Shown here piece by piece: positions 12,007-24,100 of a stretch of 64,000 nt of DNA. The stretch lies in the NCBI GenBank assembly GCA_037974965.1, contig JBBPFI010000003.1:1178001-1242000 (forward strand), read 5' to 3'. Position 1 is the first letter of the stretch. Every line of letters begins with the position of its first letter. Under the pieces are notes generated by a model. That model was not told where the DNA came from. It was given only the letters and a program-made list of their open reading frames with translations, and ran no database searches. The position numbers and the translations under genes are program-made. This stretch comes from Dacryopinax spathularia. Taxonomy: Eukaryota; Basidiomycota; Dacrymycetes; Dacrymycetales; Dacrymycetaceae.

Positions 12007-13410
12007 ATGAGCAGCGATCGGATGGACTGCCCTCTACCCGATGGCGACTATGTCGAAGCGATCCGATGGAGCAGCAGGAGATGCACGGAACATGCAGGGC
12101 TGCTCGTGAGCCCATCCTCCTCCACCTCGACGAGCTAGAATTCACCACGATCACTGTTGCTCCTTAGGCCTCGCAAACCGACATTGACCGCCTCCTTGAC
12201 TCTCCGTATCTGCTTTCCACCTATGCTGAGCTGAGCAAGCAACATGGAACCGCGCTACCGCTCGCCTTCCCCTCAGTAGCGGCCGAAGTCAACCTCCTCT
12301 CCATCCTGGCTCTGCTGAACTTTGGCGCCTCCTTCCGTGTCCCTCTACATACGGCGACCGGTCGAGGGACATACGACAACATCCGCGCTCTCGTCCTTTC
12401 CCTCTATCTGGACGACAGCTCTCCCTCCCTCCTCTCCGCGCGTGGAATGCAAAGCGTGGGCAAAGAGAAGATCGCCGAGCTCCTCCGTGTATCGATCCAC
12501 TCCGAACGGCCGCACCCTTCTCTGCCTGCTGTCATACTTGGCGAACTGGGAGGACCGATGTTCGAGTTCGTGACGAGGATAACGGAGGTGTTGAATGAGA
12601 CCGGGGCGATCTTGATTGAGCAGGGCTACACGGATCTGGGAAGCTTCGTGCTCGAGGCGCTGAAGGAGGCCGAGCGTGTTGGGAAAGGAAAGGCGAAGGA
12701 GCCGGAAGCGAGTGTTGTCCTAGAGCGGGTGAGATTAATGGTTTTTCAAGTTATTAGCATCATCGCTAATTCTACATGTAGCTAGTACGGGCCTTTCCAG
12801 CATTCAGGGACATGACGACCGTGGACAACCAACGTAGGACGCGCTCTACTATCAACCTCATTGGCGTTCTGATCTTCTTCACGCAGCCGTATACATCTTC
12901 AAGAAAGCGCTCTTCCTAATCCACTCCCTCAACCTCCGCTTCTCCCGACTCTCCCCTTCCCCAATCCCTCTCCCACCCACAAGAAGTCTACCCGCATTCG
13001 CCGACAACGTCCTCCCCTCCATGCTCGCACATCTCAGCATCATCTCCATCACGCAAGCGACCGACCCAAAGCTGAGAAACGCGTTTGGTCCCATAGACCC
13101 CAACTCCTTATTGGACGCTCCTCTGCCGGACGAGCAGAGCACGTCTACGTCTTCCAAAGACACCCAATCGCAGCCTCCCGCACCTGGGCCGACTCTCAGC
13201 TCAGAACAAGTCGCCACTCTCCGAGCAGCCGCAATAACAGCATGCGACGATATTGTCGCTCGTGCAAAGGATCGGGGTCTGAGTTTCGGCGAGGGTGTGG
13301 AGATGACTGCTGTTGGGTTGGATGGTTGGTTATGGAGTGCGGCGAAGAAGCGGAGTGATTGGAGGTCGAAGGGGAGGTTTGTGGAGAGGGAGCCGGGGGT
13401 GTGGTTTTAG
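12007..13410 (+). CDS. QNG1: Queuosine salvage protein (queuosine 5'-phosphate N-glycosidase, DUF2419)
   Basis: Four exons (12007-12105, 12168-12728, 12782-12833, 12887-13410) give 411 aa in frame. Family hallmarks are NLLSILALLNFGASFRVPLH followed by TGRGTYDNIRALVLSLYL, then LVRAFPAFRDMTTVDNQ, VYIFKKALFLIHSLN, and LPAFADNVLPSMLAHLSII. The last three align with human C9orf64/QNG1 segments (EFPCFRDEATF; the ITMFADYRVPQVLAHLG block). The enzyme releases queuine from queuosine 5'-phosphate so that it can be reused for tRNA wobble modification. It is divergent from the She3-like gene, with about 424 bp between the two start codons. A Ser/Pro-rich insertion (STSTSSKDTQSQPPAPGP) sits before the C-terminal helix. 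Confidence 0.8.
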
Positions 13411-13591
13411 GCCGTGTGGTTGATCGCTTAGAACGACGAGTAGCATGTCAGACTCCATTGCGCTATATCGAAATCGGAATGATATTGTAGTTGCATCCTA
13501 TCTTTATCATCTGCGTGCTTTTTCAAAAGACCCGACGACCGTAGACGAACTCTAAGGAGACATAACGAATTCTAAGGAGACATAAAAAAAA

Positions 13592-14265
13592 GTCAAAACT
13601 TGAGGTGTTGGGTGGTTGTTGTTGTGTTGTATTTGGTTGTGTGGTTTGCGGGTGTGGTGATTTTGGTTGGTTTGTTGGGGTGTTGTGGTTTTTTGTGGGT
13701 TGCTTTTTGGTTTGGCCGCTTTTGCGGCTTGCTTTCCATTTCCGTTTCCCTACATGGTGTCCGAAGCCAGCTGGTGGGCCCGAAGGCCGACCAGCTCGCT
13801 TCGGACGATTTAACTTTTCCCGTGAGTTAGTAAGCATCCACTTGTCATCTATACTAGGGCGGATCCGGCCGCCTTGCCTTTAAATGCGACGGTTCGATAC
13901 CGACGGGATTCGAACTCGGGGCTGGTCCGCCAAACCCTTTTCACAGGGCAGCGTTGTAACCAGTTGTACCAGCGAGCCGAATCCAAAGTGTTGTGCACAA
14001 TTAGTCGCCATAACCACTCTCCACTCCTCATCCAAATCGTCGTCAAAGTATTCGCGTCCCCCCTCGGCCCTCCGTCCCCACTGCTGCCTCATCACGCACC
14101 AACCACCTCATATACTCAATTCATCGTCTACATTTCGTCTCTCCTTGACCACGCCTGCACGTCTCGGAATGTTCGCAAACTGAGACAACTAACCTCGTCG
14201 ACGAGCACGGCGCATATATGCGCACATTCCTCCGCTCTGGCGACGTGTCTTGCCCTCTCGTTTTC
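13592..14265. repeat. Left inverted arm of fold-back copy A
   Basis: This arm is the reverse complement of 15,278-15,954 apart from scattered differences. The arms agree through the tRNA-like part and the palindrome at 14,210, and stop matching near CTTGCCCTCTCG at about 14,260. Confidence 0.7.
13891..13984 (-). other. tRNA-like segment in left arm of copy A
   Basis: Read on the minus strand it holds an A-box-like sequence (TGGTACAACTGGTT), a five-pair anticodon-type stem around a 15-nt loop starting CTGTGAAA, and a B-box-like AGTTCGAATCCC. The anticodon position would read GTG (His) with an 8-nt intron. The acceptor and D stems do not pair properly, so it is a decayed tRNA-derived sequence and not a functional tRNA gene. 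Confidence 0.4.
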
Positions 14266-15277
14266 CACTGATCTCTTGACCGATGAGGGTGCTCACGTTG
14301 TGTACCATATACGCCATGCCAAGTGGTATAGGCTGACGATGGGAGACTGCGCCGAAGGCTGGCTTGCAGGGGGGTTTGCTCTACGTACCAGTGTTTTCTC
14401 ACTTCGCCAACTGCCAGACCGGGACGAAGTCCTGGTCTGATGGACCAAGCCACCGACCCACAGGTCCAAGGACGCACACAACTCTGTCGCAACCTCTCAA
14501 GAATCCCAGAAGGCGGCTCAGAGAAGGCAGGCTCCTGGCTCTTACGTAGGCTCCCATCTCCAGAACTGAACTACGGCCTACATCTTCACCCACAAAACCA
14601 CGGCGCTGTCTCAAAACCTCCTCTGTCGGCCTTTTGCCTTCCTTCCCAAGCCCTTGTATAGCCGCTGTCCACTGTCTTTGTGGCCCATGACAGAAGCCGT
14701 TTTCCTCTAATTGTATTACCTAGGAAACATGGCCCCTCGTAGACTGAGATCCTCATAGCACCTCGCGACGTCGCGCCCTGCAGTCGGTGCTTGAAGGTTG
14801 GCCGTCATTGTGATTGGAGTGCGTTGGGACCGGAGAGGTCGGATGGAGCAGAACGGGAAGATAGCCAGCGGGACGCATGGGGAACGGGTCACTGGAGATG
14901 TGACGAGGTGTAAGGTACCGGCTATGGGTAGGCGGAATTCGTTGCACACATGTTGACCATTCCGCGTATGATAGCCCTGTCATGAACTGGTTCTGAAAAT
15001 TGTACTAAGCTGCACTATGTTTGATGGGAGATGTGGAAGGGAGTTCGCCTGATGAAAATACCATTAGTATGGACCTGAGTTGCTAAATCTCGACGTGCGC
15101 ACCCGCGTTGGCTCGAAGTACACCTGGGGGAACCGCGCTATCTCTAGACTGGGACAGTCACTCGTCACCCCCATCTGCTCAATACACAAAAACCTCGAAC
15201 GCGACGCAGCCGGAGTCCCGGTCATGCGGTCCGTTGCTGGGCGTCGGCTTGTGAGCGCAGCACGAGACGAGAGGGCG

Positions 15278-15954
15278 AGACATGTCGCCAGAGCGGAGGA
15301 ATGTGCGCATATATGCGCCGTGCTCGTCGACGAGGTTAGTTGTCTCAGTTTGCGAACATTCCGAGACGTGCAGGCGTGGTCGTCAGTACGTGAAGTAGAG
15401 ATGAAATGGAGATAACGAAGCGGGTATACGAGGTGGTTGGTGGGTGATGAGGCAGTAGTGAGGACGGAGGGCAGACAGTGGACGCGACTACTTGAGGACG
15501 ATTTGGATGAGGAGTGGTGAGAGGCTATATTGGCTAATTGCGCGGTGCATTTTGGATTCGGCTCGCTGGTACAACTGGTTAAAACGCTGCCCTGTGAAAC
15601 GGGTTTGGCGGACCAGCCCCGAGTTCGAATCCCGCGGTATCGAACCGTCGCATTTCCAAGGCAAGGCGGCCGGATCCGCCCTAGTATAGATGACATGCGG
15701 ATGCTTAGTTACTAACCAACGGGAAATGGATACAGTCCGAAGGGAGCTGGTCGGCCTTCGGGCCCACCAGCTCACTTCGGAAGGCATGTAGCGAAATGGA
15801 ATTGGAAACGAAAATGGAAAGCAAGCCGCAAAAGCGACCACCCCAAAAAGCAACCCACGAAACCACCACACAAACAACACCCCACAAACCAACTACAACC
15901 ACACAACACAACACAACACAACACAACAACCCCACCACCTCAAGTTTTGCCGTC
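15278..15954. repeat. Right inverted arm of fold-back copy A
   Basis: Counterpart of the 13,592-14,265 arm in opposite orientation. It carries the palindrome GCGCATATATGCGC at 15,305-15,318. It ends in a CAACA-rich tract (about 15,840-15,940) followed by CCTCAAGTTTTG. Confidence 0.7.
15554..15646 (+). other. tRNA-like segment in right arm of copy A
   Basis: Same tRNA-derived segment as in the other arms: A-box-like TGGTACAACTGG, stem CTGCC/GGCGG, loop CTGTGAAACGGGTTT, and B-box-like AGTTCGAATCCC. The acceptor stem does not form. Confidence 0.4.
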
Positions 15955-16800
15955 TTATACCCTGATATGGATGCAATGCAGTAGTATTCTGATTTTCATT
16001 ACAACGCTACTCAACAAACTGAAGGCGGCTGGTTCTACGCGATCATGCTTCTAGTGCACGGCCTGACACCACGCACTCAGCTTCCATCCAAAAACCCTCG
16101 ACCTTCAATCAGCCTGTGGCGATCCATAACCGATTATCCGATCCAAGCCAGCCGTGTAGCGGCTGAGCGGTCCGCGAAGAGGTTAAGGACAGGAATACGG
16201 CTGCTCTTCGCGTGGGCTGCCTTCGCGTTCCTGCCGCGTTTCGATATCCCCTCCATCCGTAACTCAAATGTTATTCCATTGATCAGGACGATGCGTTTCT
16301 GATATTGATGTTGTGGTGTTTGAACCGAACAGTCTCCTCTTGTAATAAGCCACCATGGCAAGAAAGCTCGTGTATTACTGTCAGAGGTAACAGCGCTGTT
16401 ATAATGTATCACCTGCCTAGATTAACGCTAGCGTGACGGTACAGTAGAGGTCAAACGAGAGTTGGGATCCGGTTGCATAATGGATGCGAGACCGGTTTTC
16501 GTGCAGGGGAATGACGTGTCGTCGCGTTTCGTGGTTGATGCGTCGCGATATACGAAATCAGGGCGAAACAAGCCCAACAGAGGTGTAGAAGGAGAGGGAA
16601 AGTAGTACGAAATCGAGAGGCAATAAGGATACACAGCATCCACCGGAAAGGACAAGAAAAGCCCAGAGGAGCGAGAAAGGGTATCGCACAGAATCCTGGA
16701 AAAAAAAAATCGAACAATGAAAAGCCTTGCATGTGCGCAGGCAAGCACGATGGGAGGGTGCCGTATACAAGCAAGACACACAACAGACTTTCCTTCCTCA
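15955..16800. other. Intergenic and 3' flank of the Inp2-like gene
   Basis: No gene is supported. The right part, about 16,430-16,800, probably holds the 3' UTR of the minus-strand Inp2-like gene and includes a 9-bp A run near 16,700. Confidence 0.4.
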
Positions 16801-19800
16801 TTACTCGGCAGTCTCCAGGACAGGCATCGTGCTCAGGGGTGAGAACGGTGGTGTAACAGGTGCAGTTCCTCCCCCAGGCAACGCCTTCGCCTCCACCGTC
16901 CCTGGAGAGCCTTCCTCCCCTGCAGGCAAGGACTGAGCGTTCGCCCTCGAAGTAGAAGACTGTGAAGACCGCTGGCTCTCGACGAGCGCTAGCCGCCTCT
17001 GCCCAACGCGCTGAATGACGTCTTTCAGCTCCTGGACCACTTCACCCGAAGGTGCCCACCCTGCCAGCCCAGGTCGCCGGACCCCAGGCGAGGTAGGTCT
17101 CGAGCCCGCGAGAGAAGCAGGCGCCGTACTAGTCGGCGGAAGGGATGGTGAGCCGGCCGTATGTCCCAACTTGCGCGCTTCCCTCTCCGCTCGAGCACGC
17201 GCAATCCGTTCTTCTCGCGTAAGCTTGCTTTTCTCCTTCTGCCAGGCTCCGATCGCCCCGGCGTCCTCGAACACCTGCTCGATACCCGGGCGGGCGAAGT
17301 CGAATTGCTCAAGTGCGTCTTCAGGGAGGAAATGGGAGTCGGGGTCGAGCGCCTGTGGAGGGGGGTGAGAACGAGCAAGGACGGACTCGAGGATCCGGAG
17401 TGGGCGGTGGGAGGGCGAGGCGTGCTCTTCGCTGCCAGAAGCGGAGGAGAGGTCCATCGATAGAGGAGGGACTTCCTCAGCTTCGTTCTCTGCTCCGTCT
17501 ACCTCACCATCGTCTTCGGCGGTATCGCGTCGTGCGCGAGACGGCTTGCGAAGGACGGCAACCAGGTCAGCCCGACCACGCTCATACTCCCGCAAAACGG
17601 CAGCAAGCACAGGCCGGATCGAGTCGTACACCGCCAAAGGGTCGACCTCCTGCCTTTCGTCCATTACGTCGTTCTCTGCCCCACTGGGCTCCTGATCGTG
17701 CTCGTGGTCCCGGGTAGAAAGGGAAAGACTCCACTCCCTGAGCGCATGCGTGCTCCCACTCAGGAGAGCGCGCATATCCTCTATCCCAGCTATCAAGCTC
17801 GTCGTCCGGTCCAAGAACCTGCCCATGGGCGTAGGGGACGGCGCAAATCCTTCTGGACCTTCGGGATTGCCAAACGGCAGCAATCCCACGGTAGAGGACG
17901 ACAGCGGGAGAGGTGACGCCAGGCCTTCTGCGTGCGTACGCCCTGCTTGGGCTTGGGTGGCCGAGAATTTGGAGGCGGGAAGAGGACTGATAGGCATCCG
18001 AGCTCTGTCCTCCATTTTTCTTGCGGCTTCGTCCACTTCGGCACGCAGGTCGCGCGCGACTTCGGAGAGAGAGGCAGCCCAGGTCCGGACGACGGAGGCG
18101 ACGTCTTCCCAGTACTGTTCTCTTTCGCCGGGACTTGTCCCTAGTGCTCCTGGTGAGCGGGCGGAGGAGGAAGAAGAGGGGGAGAGGTCGTCCCCGTCGA
18201 ACCGGAGAGCTAGGAGGTGTGCGGCTGCCCACCGGCGGGCGGAGAGTGATGAGGAGAGGAGAGAGGAGAGGGAAGCGAGCGAGAGCGGCGCGCGGAGGCG
18301 TTGGGCGATGGAAGGGCGGGTGCGGAGGGAGCGGGTGTTGTGTGCGTGTGAACGGCGGAGGGTCGACGATGGGGTGGGTGTCGGGGAGGCGGGGAAGGAA
18401 GAAGGGGAGGGAGCTAGGGAGAGAGTCGCGCTCCGGTAACGGCGGATGCTGCTCGGCGCACGGGTAGGTAGAGGGCTGGGTGAGGCTGACGGGCCAGCCA
18501 GGCCTGGTGAGGGAGAAAGACCAGTAAGGGCCGGGCTGGGAGCTAGCGAGGGTCCGGCCAATGCGGGGCTTGCGGAAGAAGACGCTCCGAACGAAGAAGT
18601 CGGGGAAGGGGAGAAAGGCTGCTCTAGATTCAGCGCATTCGGCTGCCCAAATCCAGGCCCCGAGCCCAAAACGGAGCCAGAGCCACGTCCAACAGTCGCT
18701 GGCGAGCGGAGTGTCGTCGTCATTCCTTCTACAAATTGAGCGGATCCCTCGGTGGAGGCGAAAGCGTTTCTCAGTCGGAGATGGCTCTCGCTCCTCGGCC
18801 TGCCTTTTAACCCCCTTCCATCTCTAGCCTGCTCGGGCGTAATAGGCAGAGGAGCCGTGCTCGGTCCCTGCTCGGCCGCCTCATGCTCGTTCACACCAAG
18901 CCCGTGCGGGCTAAACAGCTCCGCAACCTCTGGCGTCTGAGGCAGTGTGGCGAACTGTCTTCCCAGCTGAGGGGAAGTAACAGGCGTCCGATTCAAGATA
19001 CTTTGCCTGGGTGCTCCTTCTCCTGCTGCTGTTTCTGGTAGTTGTTGCTTTTGTGGTTGAGACGCGCGCTGGTTGAGCCCCGAGGGGAGGGAGAACGACG
19101 TCCCCAGCCCAATACCACCCAGGCTTGGTCGAACGCGCGAGGAGCGGGAGAAATGCAGGCTTTGAGGTCGGCTTCTGCTTTTCCCTCCTTGGGCATGAGT
19201 ATATGCGTGTGAAGGGGAGGAGATAGGGGTGGAGGAGAGTGTGAGCGCTCGTCTTGGAGACGTAAGGCCTTGCCTCGGATTTCCACTTGTGCTTGAGGTC
19301 GCCTGTTGACCTGGGTTGTTGGACTCGGGAGGCTCGCCGGATCGGGAAAGAGAAGAAGAAGGCGCATACATCTCGCCCAACTGTCTCAGCGCGCTCCCTG
19401 AAGTCAAGGGGGCCAAACACTGCCTCACACTCTCAGCCCGGGCAGTAGACTCGGCCAGCGCCGACCTGAGGTGTTCCCTCAGCTGCGCAGTGGGGGCTTG
19501 CGAAGTCGACCCAGGAGCGGGGGAAGGTGAAGCCGCTAGCGAGCTCGGCAACTGGGAGTGGGAGTGGGAGTGCAGTTGTTCGTCCGCCTCGATCAGCTCT
19601 AGAGCGGAGGAAACGGAGGTGTCCCAGTTCTCGGCGGCGGTGACGAGCTCTTGAACTCCTTCCAGCAGGGCGGTGAGTTCGGGTTGAGCGTCGGTCGTGT
19701 TGCTGAGGGTGGTGGATATGCTTAGGCCCGAGGAGGCGGACCGCTTGTGTGCGTTGGGTGCTGGGTCGGTCTTTCTTGATGATGAGGAGGTGGAGGAGGG

Positions 19801-20443
19801 AGGGGAGGTCATTATGCTCCATAACGCGCATCCCAGCTGGAGGAAGACGAACAGCGTCCCACTTCCCGCCAAGAGGGCAAGCACTCCTCCAACGAGGGCG
19901 AACGCCCATACACTTCCTTGTCTTCGTCTCTTCCCCTCTCTTTCCCTTCCAGCAGCTTCAGTGGGAGGAGGTAGCTTCCCCGGTGGTCCGAACGGCGTTG
20001 TTGGCGTCCTGGCCGGTAGCTCTTCTAGTCGACCCTGAGGACTCCCGCCCCCACCCGCACTCCCACCCGCAACAGTCCCAGCAGAAGGCAGCTGCTCACT
20101 CAACAACGGCGAACTAATAACCAGAAACTTGAGCCTCTCGCCCACAGCTGCCGTAGCGGCAGCTAGCGAGTCCTGCGGCCAGAGTGGGCGAAGAAAGGGT
20201 TCGAGTCGGGTGAGAAGCCGGGTGAGGTGGAGGATGAGGAGTTGGGCTAAGGGATGTTGGGTGTGTGGGGTGGAGTAGTGCCATGTTAGATGGCCGGGGA
20301 GGGGTGCGGGGGAGGGGTCGACTTCGTCTGCTGTGTCTGGTGGGTGGGGTTAGTGTGGGGTCGTGTGGGGTAGAGAGGAGGGGAGACGGACCGAGGAGAT
20401 ATTGGGCAAGGGGGTGGTCGGGTGGGAGGATCGGGTCGGCCAT
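16801..20443 (-). CDS. Inp2/vezatin-like membrane protein (myosin-binding domain), peroxisome inheritance candidate
   Basis: Two exons (20443-20392 and 20336-16801) join through a 55-bp intron to 1,195 aa. The N-terminus (MADPILPPDHPLAQYLL, then LAQLLILHLTRLLTRLEPFL) leads into GERLKFLVISSPLLSEQL at about residue 81. This resembles the 'RFKY-SSLLS' block of the fungal Inp2/vezatin family (PF12632, myosin-binding motif of peroxisomes). A hydrophobic segment at about residues 160-196 (WAFALVGGVLALLAGSGTLFVFLQLG) could cross the membrane once or twice. The rest is Ser/Pro-rich, with helical segments such as DLRAEVDEAARKMEDRA and KLTREERIARARAEREA. In yeast, Inp2 links peroxisomes to the myosin Myo2. 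The assignment rests on one conserved block and the layout, so it is moderate. A DNA transposon lies 223 bp upstream of its start. Confidence 0.5.
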
Positions 20444-20658
20444 ATGTTTTGAGGTCGATGAAGTAACGAGAACAGAGGGTTGGTTGATATGTAGTTGCTC
20501 CAAGTGAGCAACCGGCCGGTTAAGCGGTCCAAGTCTAGGGTATTGATAGGGCAGGAGGAGGATCCGTAGTCGTGGTCGAGGGCGTGACAATAAAGAGCAG
20601 AAAGAGTAAAGACAGCAAGTCGTTCAGTACAGTAATCACTACTGCGAGAGAACGTGAG

Positions 20659-20666
20659 GAGTAAGC
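20659..20666. repeat. Target-site duplication (left) GAGTAAGC
   Basis: This 8-bp direct repeat lies immediately outside the left terminal inverted repeat and is identical to 37,476-37,483. Confidence 0.9.
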
Positions 20667-20850
20667 CACCCCAGGCAGACCCCTGATCATACCTAATAGG
20701 CCCGTTTTTTCATAATGGCCTGAACGGCCCAATAGGGGTCCTCCCTGTTCGCGTCTGATCGGTTCGGGTACACTGCCTGTCCCCACGCACCATAACAGGA
20801 CATATCACCGAGCGCCCGACCAGACCAAATCATCCGTTCCGACCCTGTTC
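20667..20850. repeat. Left terminal inverted repeat of the KDZ element (184 bp)
   Basis: It matches the reverse complement of 37,292-37,475 with one difference (AGACCAAATC versus AGACCTAATC). It contains internal partial palindromes (TAGGCCCGTT ... AACGGCCCAATAGG) that could fold back, and CCTGTTC motifs that continue just inside the repeat. Confidence 0.9.
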
Positions 20851-21133
20851 TGCACCTGTTCCGACCTACACCATCTGATCTGCCACTGTGCAGACGATGT
20901 TCCTCCTTCAGTGCAAAATAAACAAATCGTTTATGCTTGTCTGATCTAACTGAACTCCGGGCCCTTCTTTATGAACTGACCGTCTCTATCCGCCTCCTCC
21001 TTACCATCCCCGCCTGTTCTCTCCTTCCCTTCGGTCTCGATCTCTCCCCGCCGCCCCCCTCCTCTCTTACCTCGTCTAACCAAACTACTTCCTGCTGTCT
21101 CAACCCCCACCCTGGCTGATCGTCTACACATCC
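20851..21133. other. Subterminal region of the KDZ element, left
   Basis: This lies between the left repeat and the stop codon of the transposase gene. It contains CCTGTTC and TCTGATC words that may be subterminal transposase-binding motifs, and probably the 3' UTR of the transposase gene. No gene is seen. Confidence 0.4.
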
Positions 21134-24100
21134 TCAAGCCCAGATCACATCCGAGCTCGACCCCGGTGTCGTCTCCTCCGGCTCCTGCTCTTGCCCTTGT
21201 CCTGGCAATCTCTGGACCAGATCGCTGAGCCAACCCCGGAAGTCCGCCATCGAGCTCTGACCCGTTCCGTCATATCCCCGTACAATGGCCAGCATGTGGG
21301 CCAGAACCCACAAGCCGCATTCAGAGCTCCCCACTTGGTTTCTGGTCTGCTTGCTCGTCAGATGGGTCCCACTCTCCCTCTCACAGACGGATACGAACCG
21401 GGCCACGACGTGCTCGCCAACTTGACCACGAGCCACCTGGGAACGGTGCAGCCGAAGCCTGTACGATTGCCCAGACCATTTGCTGAATGATCTGGCCGTT
21501 CACTGGTTAGACCGGAACCTTTCCCTTGTACAGTCGCACGCACCTCGACATCCTCCGACCAGGCCCCATCTGACAGGCTATCGTGCACAGTGATCCGCCT
21601 GTTCTCCACATCCACGTGAGCCAAGATCCAATGGTTCCCATTCTTGTGAACTGGAATGAGCCAATGGGGTCGGATCCAGCATGGATGTAACGGCTCCGTC
21701 ACGCTGTGCTCCCCTCTCCGGCGCCGGGCAACGTACTTCTGATACCACGCGTCCAGGCCTTCTCGTTTCGAGCTGATCCGTTCCAACGCTGGCCAGGCAA
21801 ACGTGGAAAACACCTGCACTGGCCGGGCCCATTCTGAGGACCGCGACAGGCACTCGAAGAGTGATCCGAAATCGTTGATGTGTGCATCCGAAAGCCATTC
21901 AGATCGGCTTACCAGCCGTTTCTGATCTAAGGCATTCAACCGCACTATCTGATTCCCTACTCCCGAACCGCCCAGCTCGCACAGCTGATCCGTCAGACGA
22001 TCAGCCTCCTCAACGGACCAGCTGTCGATGGCCCAGCTCTGGCTTGATCAGCATATATGCGTGCATGGCATATACAAACACGTTGACGCACCTGGTCGGA
22101 GCTCCATTCTGCTACTATAGTTCTGATCCTGCCCGGATCGTCCGTCGCAGTCGGGGTCAGCGACCGGTTCCGATTGCCTTGGTCCCCGGATACCGAGTTG
22201 AGCTCAGCCGACCTGTTGACCTCCTCGGTCTGGTCCCCTGCCACTTCTTCCCCTTCCGATGTGTCGTCCAGATCCCGGGAATCGATCACAACCGCTCCGA
22301 GCTCCTCCACCATCGCGTCCATATCGGCCATGACGCGGTCATAAGCATCGCTCTGATTGCTCTCGGCATCAGTGCTGGCCTGCGATCTCCGATCCCAGTC
22401 CGCCGGGGTCTGAGGCTCTCGCCAATGGAGTCCTGATGCCCATGCCGTGTCCTGCGCGGCCGCTGGCTCGTCGGCAGGTCCGGCCAAGCTAGCGCGTAAC
22501 CGGGCCATCACTCTTGCCCATCGCTCGGCCGGAATGCACCGGCTGGTCCAGCGATACCGGAGCCAACCCTGCTCTCGTATGAGGCGATCCAGCACAACCT
22601 GATCACCCCGATCTGCTATCTTGTATGAGGCCCGTCGCCAACGGCTCTGAGTAATCTGCGCACCGCTGGCCTGTTCACGGGCCTGAACCAACCGCCACAT
22701 CTCTTCCGCCCACCACCGCTCCATGTTGCCCGCTTCCATGACCAGACGGTCCTCCTCCTCCCGGCATCTGTCCATGATCAACATGCTCGTGATACCCGAA
22801 CGGACCTTCTCGCTAATCGCCCAGATCGGCGGACGTTCCAAGGTCGGCCACCACACATCTTGCCATAAGGAATCATCCTCGCTCGGATTACGCAACGCGT
22901 TCAGATCTAATCTGGGAGGAACAGGGACATTCCAGATCGGATCAATGATGGTCGTCAGGCGGTCTACGTATCCGTTGTACCGCTCCACCGCAGTCTTCGT
23001 CGCCCGCCAGCGGGGACCCCAACCTTTGAGTATAGCGTCCCGAACTTTGGTACCTGATCGTAGTCCTTAGATTCTATATCCAACCAGTGTAGTGTAGTTC
23101 ATGACTGACCGACAGGATCATGGCGTCCTCCTCGGGCCCGATGCAAACGGGACAGCTCCCAGAGATGATCCACAACCCTTGTTCGGATATTGATCTTCTC
23201 CTCGCGCGCCAGGAGCAGATACTGAAGGCATTCGGATGTCACCCCGGCCAGTTCCGGCAGAGTGCGATCCACACGTAGATCCGCCAACAGCCGCTCCCCA
23301 TGTCGCATCAGATCCTCGTGCTGCTGTCGGAGGATCTGGAGGGTATGGCTCGACGGGGACAGACCGAACTCTTCGCTCATCGATCTGGCCGTCTCTTGGA
23401 TCGTCACCCCCAGTCGCTGAAGTTCCTGCTGAAGTCGCTTGAAGATTTCGATTTTACGTTGAAGTTCTCCGACCGTATCTGCCAAGTTCCCAGTCTTAGA
23501 CCCCGAAAGTATCAGATAGTGTATTGCTTACGTCGTTTGAAACTATACGGATCCGCTCTCTGTTTCTCCAGCTCGCGGCGCAGTTCTAGCAGGCTCAGAC
23601 CCGATGCCTCCACCACCTCCTGTGCGTCCGCTCGACGCCGACGGATCAGCTTGAGCTTGCGGGCCATCCAAGCACCGAGCGTGCTTGTCATGGTCTGGCC
23701 ACATCGCTGGAACTTCCTCTCCAAGATGAACACACGCCGTGCATCCTACATCCGGATCCCGATCAGTGATAGATCCGACCATGTGAGACGACCTGCGTAC
23801 ATTGGCTCGCCTCAGAATGGGAATCAGCCTTCGGGTCCGGCTCCAGACCCGCTCACTGCCTTCCCCATCCGTCAAGCCGAATCCGGTTCGCCGCCTGGGA
23901 TTGTACACGACCTGACAGGCCCATTCATGCCCATACGCATGCAGGACGCTGCAGGCGAAGGTTACACGATCACGATCCGATCCAAGGTAGCCGTACTGGT
24001 ACGGGGGGTCAGCCCGAGAGCAAGCAAGACGCGATCGAGCTCACCAGGTCGCAACTGTGATCGACCTGACATCCAATATCATACAACACGCCGACAGATG

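Larger units (their letters stand above)
13592..15954. mobile_element. Fold-back (long inverted repeat) element, copy A
   Basis: Two inverted arms (13,592 to about 14,265 and about 15,278 to 15,954) flank a central segment of about 1.0 kb. The outer ends read CAAAACTTGAGGTG and its reverse complement. Each arm contains, from the outside in, a GT/CA-rich low-complexity tract, a long hairpin capped by TTCG, a tRNA-like segment and the palindrome GCGCATATATGCGC. The central part is homologous to the centre of copy B. No open frame resembling a transposase was found, so it looks non-autonomous. No convincing target-site duplication is visible. On the left it abuts two copies of a short repeat, TAAGGAGACATAA, at about 13,552-13,586. 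Confidence 0.7.

Noticed and set aside
13891-13984. Functional tRNA-His gene
   Set aside because: Acceptor and D stems do not pair in any of the five copies, and all copies lie inside repeat arms.
13880-14440. Long open frames running through fold-back arms
   Set aside because: They cross the tRNA-like segment and hairpin, and equivalent frames in other copies differ in length and phase, so they are not genes.
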